39,626 bases of DNA from CAZTHM01 sp041946825 (lineage in GTDB: Bacteria > Acidobacteriota > Terriglobia > UBA7540). The position numbers and the translations under genes are program-made. Of the stretch, positions 1 through 9,166 are shown piece after piece; the first letter of the stretch is position 1; the number at the start of each line of letters is the position of its first letter. The DNA is taken from positions 1 to 39,626 of the forward strand of contig JBHGBD010000034.1 of assembly GCA_041946825.1 (NCBI GenBank), written 5' to 3'. The notes beneath the pieces were generated by a model. It was not told the origin of the DNA and did no database searches. It saw only the letters and a list, made by a program, of their open reading frames with translations.

Positions 1-56
1 AAAAGGCAAAAGGCAAAAGGCAAAAGGCAAAAGGCAAAAGGCAAAAGGCAAAAGGC
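1..56. repeat. Perfect 7-bp tandem array, 8 copies of AAAAGGC
   Basis: Eight uninterrupted copies of the heptamer AAAAGGC fill positions 1-56. The array touches the window edge, so its true length is unknown. It lies about 135 bp upstream of the mtnA -10 element. Perfect short tandem arrays of this kind are prone to slippage and length variation. Its 7-bp period matches the other intergenic arrays in this window although the unit sequence differs. Confidence 0.95.
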
Positions 57-80
57 AAAGACACTTCCCAGGCAGGTTTT

Positions 81-115
81 GCTGATTGCTGAACGCTGAT
101 AGCTGACGGCTAGCT
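81..115. repeat. Degenerate heptad array, GCTGANN x5
   Basis: Five consecutive heptads start at 81, 88, 95, 102 and 109: GCTGATT, GCTGAAC, GCTGATA, GCTGACG, GCTAGCT. The first five bases are constant in four of the five units and the last two vary. The same unit recurs at 36206-36233 and, as its complement, at 35782-35809. No coding potential is seen here. Confidence 0.85.
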
Positions 116-188
116 GTCTGCCTGCGACCCGCAACTCGCCACCAACCACTCCCGAACAACATCCGCAACCAGAACCCGCCTTCCTTGC

Positions 189-197
189 TGCTATAAT
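189..197 (+). promoter_or_regulatory. Extended -10 promoter upstream of mtnA
   Basis: A perfect TATAAT at 192-197 is preceded by TGC at 189-191, the extended -10 arrangement. No good -35 hexamer is found 16-18 bp upstream, which fits extended -10 promoters. Transcription would start near 204, giving a leader of about 28 nt before the mtnA ATG at 232. Confidence 0.6.
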
Positions 198-231
198 CGT
201 TCCTCGGAAAACAAACCTCATAGGGCGAAAA

Positions 232-1280
<1,049 letters not shown>

Positions 1281-1284
<4 letters not shown>

Positions 1285-1347
1285 CACCGCCTTTCAGGGC
1301 GGCAGTTATTGCCAGCGACAAAATGCCGGGCTTAAGCCCGGGGCTAC
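1281..1347. repeat. REP-like palindromic element with GTAGC/GCTAC ends
   Basis: The 67-bp stretch begins GTAGC (1281-1285) and ends GCTAC (1343-1347). It contains two hairpins: CCGCC (1287-1291) with GGCGG (1298-1302), and the perfect palindrome CCGGGCTTAAGCCCGG (1326-1341). It starts on the mtnA stop codon. The nested structure and matching ends suggest a dispersed repetitive extragenic palindrome. It could also act as a 3' end or terminator for mtnA, but no T-tract follows. Confidence 0.55.
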
Positions 1348-1458
1348 CAGTTCCACAAGCGGGTTGGCTTCAGAAGTCAGTGCCGAATTGGCGCTTGCTT
1401 CTCCCGCCCGGTGTGACAGAATTCACCGCTCACCCACATCCTGCGCAGGCGACCGAAC

Positions 1459-2871
1459 ATGCAGAAAACCGAATTCCGCTCCCAAGTCTGGAATCACCGG
1501 GTCGTAAAACGATTGGCAACCGGGTTGGCGCGTCTGGCAGCGAAGGAATTGATTCGGACCGGCGGCCCGGTGCGCGATCCCGACTGCCTGGGGAAAATCA
1601 GGGCGCTTCTGCGGCGCGAGATCACGCCCGACAAGATTGTCCCGGTGGTTTCGGATTTCGCTGATGCCAGCCTGCACCTCTCGCATCCACGCTTCGCAGC
1701 GCAGCAGGTGGCGGCGCCGATTCCGGTGGCGGCGCTGGTCGAATCGGTCGTCGCGGCGCTCAACAACAGCCTGGCAGTGTGGGAAATGTCGCCGGCGGGC
1801 ACGGCGATCGACCGCGGCCTTTTCACGCGCTTCAAGCGCCTCTTCGGCTACCCCCAGCAAGCCGAGGGATCGGTGGTGGCGGGAGGCGGATTTGCGAATC
1901 TCACCGCGCTGCTCGCGGCGCGCGCCAGGTTCTTTCCGGGGGCCTGGAAGCGCGGCGGCGCACGGCTCGCCGTTCTCGCCGGAGCGCAAACCCACTACTC
2001 GGTGAGCCGCGCGGCGGGCATTCTGGGCCTGGGCAGCGACGCCGTGTTCACCATTCCTCTCGATAGTCTCTATCGCACCGACGCGCACCAGGCGCCCGCG
2101 GTATTTCGCGCCGCACGCCGCGCCGGATTTCACAAGTTTGTTCTTGTCGCGACCTGCGGCTCAACGCCGACGGGGAGTTGCGATAATTTGGTGGAATTGG
2201 GCAAAATCGCGCGCGCGGAAGGCGCGTGGTTCCACGTCGATGCCGCTCATGGCGGAGGACTCGCCTTCAGCCGGCGTTACCGGCATTACCTGCGTGGCAT
2301 CGAGCGCGCCGACTCCATTGCTTTCGATCCGCACAAAATGCTCTTCATGCCGCTCGCCGCCGGGGCGGTGCTCGTGCGCGACGGACGGAATCTGAGAAAC
2401 GCCTTCGAGCAGAACGCGCCTTACCTCTTCGGTGTCAAGAAGCGCGAGTTCCCGGATATCGCGCCTTTCACCATTGCCTGCTCGCAGCGCGTTGACGCGT
2501 TGAAAACCTGGCTGACGTGGAAGGCGTACTCGAACGCGCTGTGGGAGGAACTGACCACCCGCGTCTGCGAGGTAGCACACGCGGCCTATGACTACTGCGT
2601 CCGGTCGCGCGTGCTCGAGCCCGTGCATGAGCCGCAAACGAATATTCTTTGTTTTCGGGTGCGGCAGGAACCGCGGAGGCGGAAGGGTTCGGATGCCTTG
2701 CACCTCCAGATCAAGGAGGCCGTGAACGCGAGCGGGCGGGCTTACATCAGCTCAACCGTGCTCGACGGGCGGCGATGCTTGCGCATTGTTGTAATGAACC
2801 CCCGCACCCGCGCGAGCGATATCGTGCAAGTCGTGAAGGAAGTCGAGCGCGCGGTGAGCGGCCTTCGTTAG
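1459..2871 (+). CDS. Group II pyridoxal-phosphate-dependent decarboxylase
   Basis: A 470-residue fold-type I PLP enzyme related to aromatic amino acid, glutamate and diaminobutyrate decarboxylases. Key residues are visible: His180 in AQTHYSVSRAAGILG, which stacks on the cofactor ring; Asp261 in FHVDAAHGGG, which contacts the pyridine nitrogen; and Lys293 in FDPHKML, which forms the internal aldimine. The N-terminal HPRFAAQ segment (76-82) matches the substrate-side motif of the family. A small amine or amino acid product is expected, but the substrate cannot be read from sequence. The gene stands alone after mtnA and converges on the next gene. A weak purine-rich stretch precedes the ATG. A sphingosine-phosphate-lyase-like role is a less likely alternative. 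Confidence 0.85.
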   Translation: MQKTEFRSQVWNHRVVKRLATGLARLAAKELIRTGGPVRDPDCLGKIRALLRREITPDKIVPVVSDFADASLHLSHPRFAAQQVAAPIPVAALVESVVAALNNSLAVWEMSPAGTAIDRGLFTRFKRLFGYPQQAEGSVVAGGGFANLTALLAARARFFPGAWKRGGARLAVLAGAQTHYSVSRAAGILGLGSDAVFTIPLDSLYRTDAHQAPAVFRAARRAGFHKFVLVATCGSTPTGSCDNLVELGKIARAEGAWFHVDAAHGGGLAFSRRYRHYLRGIERADSIAFDPHKMLFMPLAAGAVLVRDGRNLRNAFEQNAPYLFGVKKREFPDIAPFTIACSQRVDALKTWLTWKAYSNALWEELTTRVCEVAHAAYDYCVRSRVLEPVHEPQTNILCFRVRQEPRRRKGSDALHLQIKEAVNASGRAYISSTVLDGRRCLRIVVMNPRTRASDIVQVVKEVERAVSGLR

Positions 2872-2939
2872 CCACGTGGCATGTTCCTCCCACCTGGTGC
2901 GTAAAGGTCCGGTGCGCCGCTTAAGATGACCGCGGCCCG

Positions 2940-3923
2940 TCAAAGCATTTTCGCGGCATTCAACGCCAAGGCGACCGCGCCGATAATCAAGGCCGCGCCG
3001 AGGAACACCAAGCCCCCGGCCTGGAGACGCAACCCCCTTCCGATCTTCCCCTCGCCATGCGTGGAAATCAGGAAGGTCTTTTCATTCTCGCCTTTGCGGA
3101 TAAGGTTGCGGTCCTCATCGCTTTTGGCGTCGGGGTTTTCTGTGCAGGTGCCCAGAATGACGCAGTCGCTTTCGGCGAGGAAGCATTTCTCGGTCACGCG
3201 ATAGGGGCCTTTCCCGAGACCCGAAGCCCTGTCTTGCAGAGTGCCGAACGACTCGACGTGCGGCGCGATGCCCGAGGACTGGATCTGCCGGCCGGCGTTC
3301 AGGACGCCCATCATGAACTCCTTTGCCCTGGCGGGATCGATCCCCGGGATACTCGCCGCCTCCAGCTCGAACGCCTTGTCCGCCAGCCTGCGATTGTGGG
3401 GACCGTGAATGTAAGCCCACACGGCCTCTTCGGTCGGAGCCGGGATGCCCGGCGTGGGAGACGCCGATTTGAAATGGCCGTCCTCTCCGATTTCGCAATC
3501 GAAGGTCCGCTGCAAATCGATCGTTCCCTCCGCCCCTCCCGGCTTTACCAGGACGCGGCCCGTACCATCATCCAAGTAGAACTCCTTGAGGTCGTCGTCT
3601 CCGGCCGTGGTTCGCCATGCCCAAGTCGTTCCGCCGCGCTTGTTTCGGGTCTTCACCCATTCTTCAATGTCCGCCGTGAAGGTGAAACAACGCGTGCCGG
3701 TCAGCGGGCTGGTCAAAGGGTCACCTGTCGCTTTGCCATGCAGGTGCACGAGCCCCATCGGGACGCTGCGAACGCGAGCTTTCGGCGCGTCGGCCAGAAT
3801 CCTGTAGGCGCGGTATTGTTTGAACCCGACAAGAAAAGTCACGACCCCGATCACGATCATGAAAAAAGCACCCAGGTAAGGGTGCTGGGTTCCCGCCTCG
3901 AGAGCAGCCATGAGAATCATCAT
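2940..3923 (-). CDS. GIDE-domain membrane protein (MUL1/MAPL-like, no RING)
   Basis: A 327-residue protein with an N-terminal membrane helix (about 17-36) and a C-terminal one (about 303-323). Between them is a soluble region opening with a GLVHLHGKA segment and SPLTGTRCFTF. The C-terminal part reads FLISTHGEGKIGRGLRLQAG before the last helix. This layout resembles the GIDE domain first described in the eukaryotic mitochondrial E3 ligase MUL1/MAPL and found in bacterial membrane proteins without a RING finger. The bacterial function is unknown. The ATG at 3923 has GGGGAG about 8 nt upstream; in-frame ATGs at codons 2 and 5 are alternatives. It is co-oriented with the MFS gene but separated by 376 bp, so probably independently transcribed. 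Confidence 0.65.
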   Translation of the reverse strand: MMILMAALEAGTQHPYLGAFFMIVIGVVTFLVGFKQYRAYRILADAPKARVRSVPMGLVHLHGKATGDPLTSPLTGTRCFTFTADIEEWVKTRNKRGGTTWAWRTTAGDDDLKEFYLDDGTGRVLVKPGGAEGTIDLQRTFDCEIGEDGHFKSASPTPGIPAPTEEAVWAYIHGPHNRRLADKAFELEAASIPGIDPARAKEFMMGVLNAGRQIQSSGIAPHVESFGTLQDRASGLGKGPYRVTEKCFLAESDCVILGTCTENPDAKSDEDRNLIRKGENEKTFLISTHGEGKIGRGLRLQAGGLVFLGAALIIGAVALALNAAKML

Positions 3924-4299
3924 TGTGAACGCTCCCCGATCTCACGCAGAAACGAAATACTACAGTCGTTCGAATCAACGCCAGCCACGCCCACATTCAC
4001 GCATGTAGCAGCACTCGGGTTTGAACGAAATGACGTTCCCCCGCACATCCGGCGAATGGGATCGGGCGAATTCGCTGTCGCCACGGCGCTTGCCAGAGCC
4101 ATACGAAGTCCAAAGCCGTCAAGTTTGCGCGGCTTATACCTCATTGGGGGAAGCCACACAAGGGACAGAAGGTCCCAGTCCGCAATGAATCCGAAGTATT
4201 CGGGTTCTGTGCCAGTCCTCGGGAGTTGAGATAAACGGCCCCCCGTCGCATTGTCCTTAGGAGAGAATCGTCCCGGAGGGCCGGACGCGGGACGCCGGC
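3924..4299. other. 376-bp intergenic stretch without recognisable features
   Basis: No convincing ORF, RNA gene, strong hairpin with T-tract or repeat was found here. A short minus-strand frame (4159-3920) ends in an ATGA overlap with the GIDE gene but shows no family signature. The stretch presumably holds the promoter of the GIDE gene and the 3' end of the MFS transcript. Confidence 0.4.
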
Positions 4300-5598
4300 C
4301 TAAGGGCGGGCGGCGCGACCCCTGCGTGCAATCAGCCAGGCAACAATGAGGAAGCAGACGGCGGCGACGAAATTTGCCGCGACGCCGAGTTGCAGGCCGT
4401 GGCGAAGTTCCGACCTGTCGGAGACGCGGCCCACCAGCGCCGGGGCGATCATGTCGCCGAACAGGTGGATGACGAACAGGTAGAGCGCAAAGGCGAAGCT
4501 ATGCGCTCGCGGAGGGGTGAGGTCGTGAATTACGGCGGTGGCCGGTCCGTGGTAGCAGGTCAGAAGGAAGCTCGCCACGAAAAGGCACAGTAGGAAGATT
4601 GAAAGCGAGTCGGTCTCGACCGCCATGTAGAGAAATGGCGTACCCACGAGCAACGTGGCTCCAATGGTGATGGCGCGGCCCCAGATCCAGCGGGCCTGGA
4701 GCCGGTCGGCGACGTAGCCGCCCAGGAGCACTCCGCCGACGGAGCCGATCAGGACCAGGGCCCCCATCCACACTGATGCTTGGGCCACCGTCAGGTTATG
4801 GTAGCGGTCGGCGAAGGTCGGCCCCCAGGTGATGAAGGCGGCGCTGGAGAACACCACGAACATTCCCCCGGCCATCACCATCAGGTACGCGGGAATCCGG
4901 AGCAGGCTCCAGGCGGAGGGCGCCCTCTCCGGCGGGAGGGATACGGGCACGCCGACCCGGTAGGCGGCGGCCGCCAGGAAGAAGCCCGGCAACCCGACCA
5001 GCAGAAACGAATACCGCCAGCCGATCCATTGCGAGAGCACCCCTCCCGCAGCCAGGCCCAGGACCCCACCCACGAGCATCCCCAGGTTGAAGACACTCTG
5101 CACGCGGGCCCGAAAGTCGCGCGGAAAGCAGTCGGAAATCATCGCGGTGCCGGCGGGCGCGTAGGCTCCTTCGCCAATCCCCACCAAGGCCCGCGCGCCC
5201 AGCAGCCCACGGAACGTTCCCGCGATTCCTGAGAGCAACGTTGCGAGGCTCCAGAAGAAGACGCCGAAGGCCATGATCTTCTGGCGCGGCCCGCGGTCTG
5301 ACCAGAAACCAAAGGGCAGAACGGCGAGCGAATGGATCAGAATGAAGACCGAAGCCAGGAGTCCGAGTTTGAAGTCGCTCACCGCGAACTCGTTTTTCAG
5401 GAAGGGAAACATCGGAACGACAATCAGGCGATCGAAGTAGTTGAGGAGGTTGATCAGGGTGAGGATAACGAGGACTTTCCACTGCCAGCCGGCGAAGTGC
5501 GGCCATTCGAGCCCCAGGCGGCGAAAGGCCGTCGGGCGCGCTTCCTGAGCCGGGGGAGGCACCTGAGTCGTGTGGGCCATGGCGCTGGCTGCGCTCAC
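4300..5598 (-). CDS. MFS transporter, spinster-like branch
   Basis: A 432-residue 12-helix major facilitator protein of the inner membrane. Helix 1 contains NYFDRLIVVPMFPFLKNEF. The loop 2-3 signature appears as FGFWSDRGPRQK (residues 117-128). The helix 4-5 region has RALVGIGEGAYAPAGTAMI, typical of the spinster/sugar-phosphate-like MFS branch. The predicted start is GTG at 5598, with an ATG seven codons in (5580) as an alternative; neither has a clear ribosome binding site. It lies 129 bp downstream of the MacAB-like permeases in the same direction and may be read through from that operon. The substrate is not predictable; organic anions or drugs are possible. Confidence 0.85.
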   Translation of the reverse strand: MSAASAMAHTTQVPPPAQEARPTAFRRLGLEWPHFAGWQWKVLVILTLINLLNYFDRLIVVPMFPFLKNEFAVSDFKLGLLASVFILIHSLAVLPFGFWSDRGPRQKIMAFGVFFWSLATLLSGIAGTFRGLLGARALVGIGEGAYAPAGTAMISDCFPRDFRARVQSVFNLGMLVGGVLGLAAGGVLSQWIGWRYSFLLVGLPGFFLAAAAYRVGVPVSLPPERAPSAWSLLRIPAYLMVMAGGMFVVFSSAAFITWGPTFADRYHNLTVAQASVWMGALVLIGSVGGVLLGGYVADRLQARWIWGRAITIGATLLVGTPFLYMAVETDSLSIFLLCLFVASFLLTCYHGPATAVIHDLTPPRAHSFAFALYLFVIHLFGDMIAPALVGRVSDRSELRHGLQLGVAANFVAAVCFLIVAWLIARRGRAARP

Positions 5599-5727
5599 GG
5601 GAGGTTGAGGGTCTCCTGCCGGAGCAGCACCACTATTCTAGGCGGGCCGCCGCTCGCCGTCGAGATTTTTCGCGACCGTCGGGCCGCGCGAGCGATTACC
5701 GGAGTTGGCAGATTTGATCCCAGCGAC

Positions 5728-6972
5728 CTACTCGTGGTGCAGCGCGACGATGGGATCGAGGCGGGAGGCTTTCATGGCAGGCCACATGCCAAAGAAGAGG
5801 CCGATGCTCACCGCCACAACAAATCCCGCCACGATGGACCAACCCGGAACGGTCGAGGGCAGTTGCGGGATGAGATTGCGGATGAGCAGGCTGATTGTGC
5901 AGCCGAAGCAAATCCCCAGGATTCCGCCGGTGCCGGTAAGAGTCATGGCTTCCAGGAGGAACTGCCAGGTGATGTCGCTGCGACGGGCGCCGATGGCCTT
6001 GCGTACGCCGATTTCGCGGGTTCGCTCCGTGACGGAGACGAGCATAATGTTCATCACGCCGATCCCCCCCACCAGCAATCCGATGGAGGAGATAACGACG
6101 GTGACGAGCACGATCGTGCCCATGAGGTCGCGGAACTGGGTGATGAAGGATTCGGCCGTGGCAATGCCAAAATTGTCAGGGTCCGTGTACTTTACATTGC
6201 GGCGCCGGCGCAGCAGGCTGCGAACCTCGTCCTCGGCCTGGCTAAGCTTGCCGGGGAAAGCCATGGCGGTGATGAAATTGTCCTTGGCGCGCGGGTAGAT
6301 CTTGCGGAAGGTCATGTAGGGTATCAGCAGGATACGATCACTGCCGTTATCGCCCAGAACCTGTTTGCGCTTTTCCAGGGTCCCGATCACCTCAAACTCC
6401 CGGCCATCGACGTTGATGATCTTGCCGATGGGGTCTTCGCCCTGAAACAAGCGCGTGGTGACGTCCGAGCCGATGACGACGACATCCCGGCGGTGCATGT
6501 CGTCAATTTCATTGAACAGCCGCCCGTCCTTGAGTTCACACCCCAGGTTCCCGAAGTGCGACGAAGTGCAGCCGCGGAACTCGGTGTCCAGCATTTCCTG
6601 CCCCTTGTACTTGGCGGGGACGGACGGACCCCAGCGGAAGATTTCCGCCGAGGCTTTTTCGACCGATGGGCAGTTCTCCTGGATGGCCTGCATATCATCG
6701 AAGGTCAGGGGCTTGCGCATCCACTCTTCGCGGCTCACATTGAACTTGATTCCAGGGTCCCATTTGAAGATGAACAGCGTGCGGGTGCCAAAGGCTTCGG
6801 CGACGTCCACCACCTGTTGGTCCAGACCCTTGAAGATCGAGGCCACTCCAATGACTGTGGCGGTTCCGATCAGCACGCCAAGAATCGTCAGGAAGGCGCG
6901 GAACTTGTGGGTGCGCAGCGTGTCCAGAGCCAGGAGCAGGTTTTCGCGGACTTGATGGCGATGGGGGTTCAC
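5728..6972 (-). CDS. MacB-like ABC transporter permease, second subunit
   Basis: A 414-residue FtsX/MacB-type permease lacking its own ATPase domain. It has one N-terminal helix (FLTILGVLIGTATVIGVASI), a large periplasmic MacB core domain (about residues 50-250) and three C-terminal helices. The conserved coupling segment VTERTREIGVRKAIGARRSDI follows the second helix. The GTG start lies two bases after the stop of the upstream permease gene, so the two are translationally coupled. The protein should work with the adaptor and ATPase encoded just upstream as a tripartite exporter of macrolide, lipopeptide or peptide-like substrates. The type VII ABC fold is clear; the cargo is unknown. Confidence 0.88.
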   Translation of the reverse strand: MNPHRHQVRENLLLALDTLRTHKFRAFLTILGVLIGTATVIGVASIFKGLDQQVVDVAEAFGTRTLFIFKWDPGIKFNVSREEWMRKPLTFDDMQAIQENCPSVEKASAEIFRWGPSVPAKYKGQEMLDTEFRGCTSSHFGNLGCELKDGRLFNEIDDMHRRDVVVIGSDVTTRLFQGEDPIGKIINVDGREFEVIGTLEKRKQVLGDNGSDRILLIPYMTFRKIYPRAKDNFITAMAFPGKLSQAEDEVRSLLRRRRNVKYTDPDNFGIATAESFITQFRDLMGTIVLVTVVISSIGLLVGGIGVMNIMLVSVTERTREIGVRKAIGARRSDITWQFLLEAMTLTGTGGILGICFGCTISLLIRNLIPQLPSTVPGWSIVAGFVVAVSIGLFFGMWPAMKASRLDPIVALHHE

Positions 6973-6974
6973 GC

Positions 6975-8282
6975 TCAGGCCTCCGTCCGGAGAGCTTCAA
7001 TGGGATCCAGCCGAGCCGCTTTGCTGGCAGGATAAATTCCAAAAAACAGCCCGACCACAGTGGAAAGCACCAGGCCGATTACCACCGCCTGGACGGGCAC
7101 CGAGGAGGTGAAAACCATGTCGACAATCCGGCTGATGAGGAAAGAGAGCAAAACTCCGATACCGCCGCCGGTCGCCGCCATGACGCTGGATTCGATAATG
7201 AACTGCATCAGGATGTCGCGGCGCCGCGCGCCGAGTGATTTGCGAATGCCGATTTCGTGGGTGCGCTCGGTGACGCTGGCCAGCATGATATTCATGATGA
7301 CGATGCCGCCCACAACCATAAAAACGGCCACAATACCGATGGTGACCGCAAAAATCGCCCCCGTGAGCTGGTGCCACGCGCTCATCAGCGTGTCGGAGGC
7401 GTTGATTCCGAATGTGTCGTCCTCACGGTAGGGAACCTGGCGGCGGGCGCGCATGAGGGCGCGGACTTCGTCTTCCAGCACAAACATTTGCTTTTGATCG
7501 TAGGCCTGAACGCTGACCGCAAGCTGCGGGCGCGCCACAAAAATCTTCTGGAACGTGGTCAGGGGGATGTGAACGAATTTGTCCTGACTCTGGCCGAAAG
7601 TCGTGCCGATGCGCGTCGCCACGCCGATGATCCGGAAGTTCGCGCCGCGCACGGTAATTTCCTTCCCGATGGGATCGACCATGGGGAAGAACTCGTCAAC
7701 CAGGTCCTGCCCGATGAAGCAGACCATGGCGCTGTGGTTGTAATCCGAATCGGTAAAGTAGCGGCCGGATTCCACCTTCTCCTGCCCGATGTCGATCATG
7801 CTGGGCGTGCGGCCGCTCAATCCGACCTCATACAGGGTTTTCCCCATGTACTTGGCGTCGGTTTGACCCCAGATCCAGGCGTCGGCGCCGATATTTTTGT
7901 AGTTGGGCAGGTTGGTTTTCAGAAATTCGTATTCCTCCAGGCGGACGGGTTTGTTCCGCCGCCGTGCCTTCAGCCAGCTCTCATATCCCTGCGCCCATTG
8001 CCACTGGTGAAGGATGAAGGTGTTGGCTCCCAGGTTGGCGATCCGCTCCTGGAAATAGAGGTTCATGCCGTTGACCACCGACATGACGGAAATCAGGGTG
8101 GTCGTGGCGATCACGACCCCCAACAGCGTGAGGAAAGAGCGCAGTTTATGCGCGCGCAAAGCCTCAAGGGCGATCCAGAAGGCCTCGCGTGCCGTGATCC
8201 ACGCGCCAAAGAGCCGGCGGCGCTTGGTCGTGGACCGGAGCAGGAATACGCGGGTTTGGACGACCTCGGACACCGAATTCAC
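6975..8282 (-). CDS. MacB-like ABC transporter permease, first subunit
   Basis: A 435-residue FtsX/MacB-type permease paralogous to the next gene. The first helix carries LRSFLTLLGVVIATTTLISV. The periplasmic MacB core spans roughly residues 80-290. Three C-terminal helices follow, with VTERTHEIGIRKSLGARRRD as the coupling segment. The GTG at 8282 is 42 bp after the ATPase stop. A basic N-terminal extension of about 35 residues precedes the first helix, so a later start is possible. Two different permease genes behind one ATPase suggest a heterodimeric membrane domain, whereas canonical MacB is a homodimer with fused ATPase. Confidence 0.88.
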   Translation of the reverse strand: MNSVSEVVQTRVFLLRSTTKRRRLFGAWITAREAFWIALEALRAHKLRSFLTLLGVVIATTTLISVMSVVNGMNLYFQERIANLGANTFILHQWQWAQGYESWLKARRRNKPVRLEEYEFLKTNLPNYKNIGADAWIWGQTDAKYMGKTLYEVGLSGRTPSMIDIGQEKVESGRYFTDSDYNHSAMVCFIGQDLVDEFFPMVDPIGKEITVRGANFRIIGVATRIGTTFGQSQDKFVHIPLTTFQKIFVARPQLAVSVQAYDQKQMFVLEDEVRALMRARRQVPYREDDTFGINASDTLMSAWHQLTGAIFAVTIGIVAVFMVVGGIVIMNIMLASVTERTHEIGIRKSLGARRRDILMQFIIESSVMAATGGGIGVLLSFLISRIVDMVFTSSVPVQAVVIGLVLSTVVGLFFGIYPASKAARLDPIEALRTEA

Positions 8283-8324
8283 TCTTCTGGATCTGGGCTC
8301 CGCGGGGGGCGCGGGTTTCCAGGC

Positions 8325-9065
8325 CTATTCGACTCGTTCGTCGCGGTCAATCTTTCCGTCGCGGATGTGCAAGATGCGGAGCGCGTGCGCCGCGATATCG
8401 TGCTCGTGAGTCACCAGTACGATGGTATTCCCCGCCTCGTGCAGGCGGTCGAAAAGCTTCATGATTTCTTCCCCGGTCGCCGAGTCCAGGTTCCCGGTGG
8501 GTTCGTCGGCGAGGATAATCGAGGGATTGTTTACCAACGCCCGCGCGACGGCCACACGCTGCCGCTGGCCGCCGGAGAGCTCGTTGGGCCGGTGGTGCAT
8601 GCGGTCAGCCAGTTCGACTCTGCGCAGGGCTTCCTGAGCCTTCTCCAGCCGCTCGCTCGCCGGCGTGCCGTTATAGATGAGCGGCAGTTCGACGTTGTGC
8701 AGGGCGCTGGCGCGGGCGAGCAGATTGAACGTCTGAAATACGAAGCCGATTTCCTTATTGCGGATGTACGCCAGCTCGTCATCGGAAAGCTCGCTGACCA
8801 GATGGCCGTTCAGCCAATAGTTACCGCGGGTGGGGGTATCCAGGCACCCGATCAAGTTCATCAATGTGGATTTGCCCGAACCCGAGGGGCCCATGATGGC
8901 GACATATTCGCCGCGTTCGATCTCAAAGGAAACCCCGCACAAGGCGTGGACGGCGATGGCCTCGCCCATATCGTAGGTTTTCCAGAGGTCCTCCGTGCGG
9001 ATGACGACTCCGTCGCGAGGAGGAGCGCTCGCTTGCATTGAAGATGGAGCAACCTGTGATCCCAT
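8325..9065 (-). CDS. ABC transporter ATP-binding protein, MacB/LolD type
   Basis: A 246-residue ATPase. Walker A is GPSGSGKS (residues 59-66), followed by GCLDTPTRGNYWLNG, the typical LolD/MacB spacing. The signature is LSGGQRQRVAVARAL, Walker B is IILADEPTGNLDS, and the switch His is in VLVTHEHD. It energises the two MacB-like permeases encoded immediately downstream. The ATG at 9065 is preferred because AAAGGG lies about 6 nt upstream. A GTG at 9101 would add 12 basic residues. The gene follows the adaptor gene by about 100 bp in the same operon. Confidence 0.9.
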   Translation of the reverse strand: MGSQVAPSSMQASAPPRDGVVIRTEDLWKTYDMGEAIAVHALCGVSFEIERGEYVAIMGPSGSGKSTLMNLIGCLDTPTRGNYWLNGHLVSELSDDELAYIRNKEIGFVFQTFNLLARASALHNVELPLIYNGTPASERLEKAQEALRRVELADRMHHRPNELSGGQRQRVAVARALVNNPSIILADEPTGNLDSATGEEIMKLFDRLHEAGNTIVLVTHEHDIAAHALRILHIRDGKIDRDERVE

Positions 9066-9166
9066 CACGTTCCCTTTCTTCCGGCGTCGAAGCCGATTCA
9101 CATTGCGGCAGCCGGACTTTCCGGGCGGCGGTGAATTCCGCCGCCGGCGCGCTATCGTGGAACAAC

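Noticed and set aside
1..115. CRISPR array
   Set aside because: Units are 7 bp with no spacers and no cas genes are nearby.
3970..3990. tRNA-like T-loop (GTTCGAATC) in the gap before the GIDE gene
   Set aside because: The flanking bases do not form a T-stem, and no acceptor or anticodon arm can be drawn on either strand.
3920..4159. 79-codon frame overlapping the GIDE start by ATGA
   Set aside because: No recognisable motif or ribosome binding site; the overlap is probably chance.
5332..9041. Long plus-strand open frames opposite the export operon
   Set aside because: They are antisense shadows caused by high GC third positions; the minus-strand genes carry complete family motifs.
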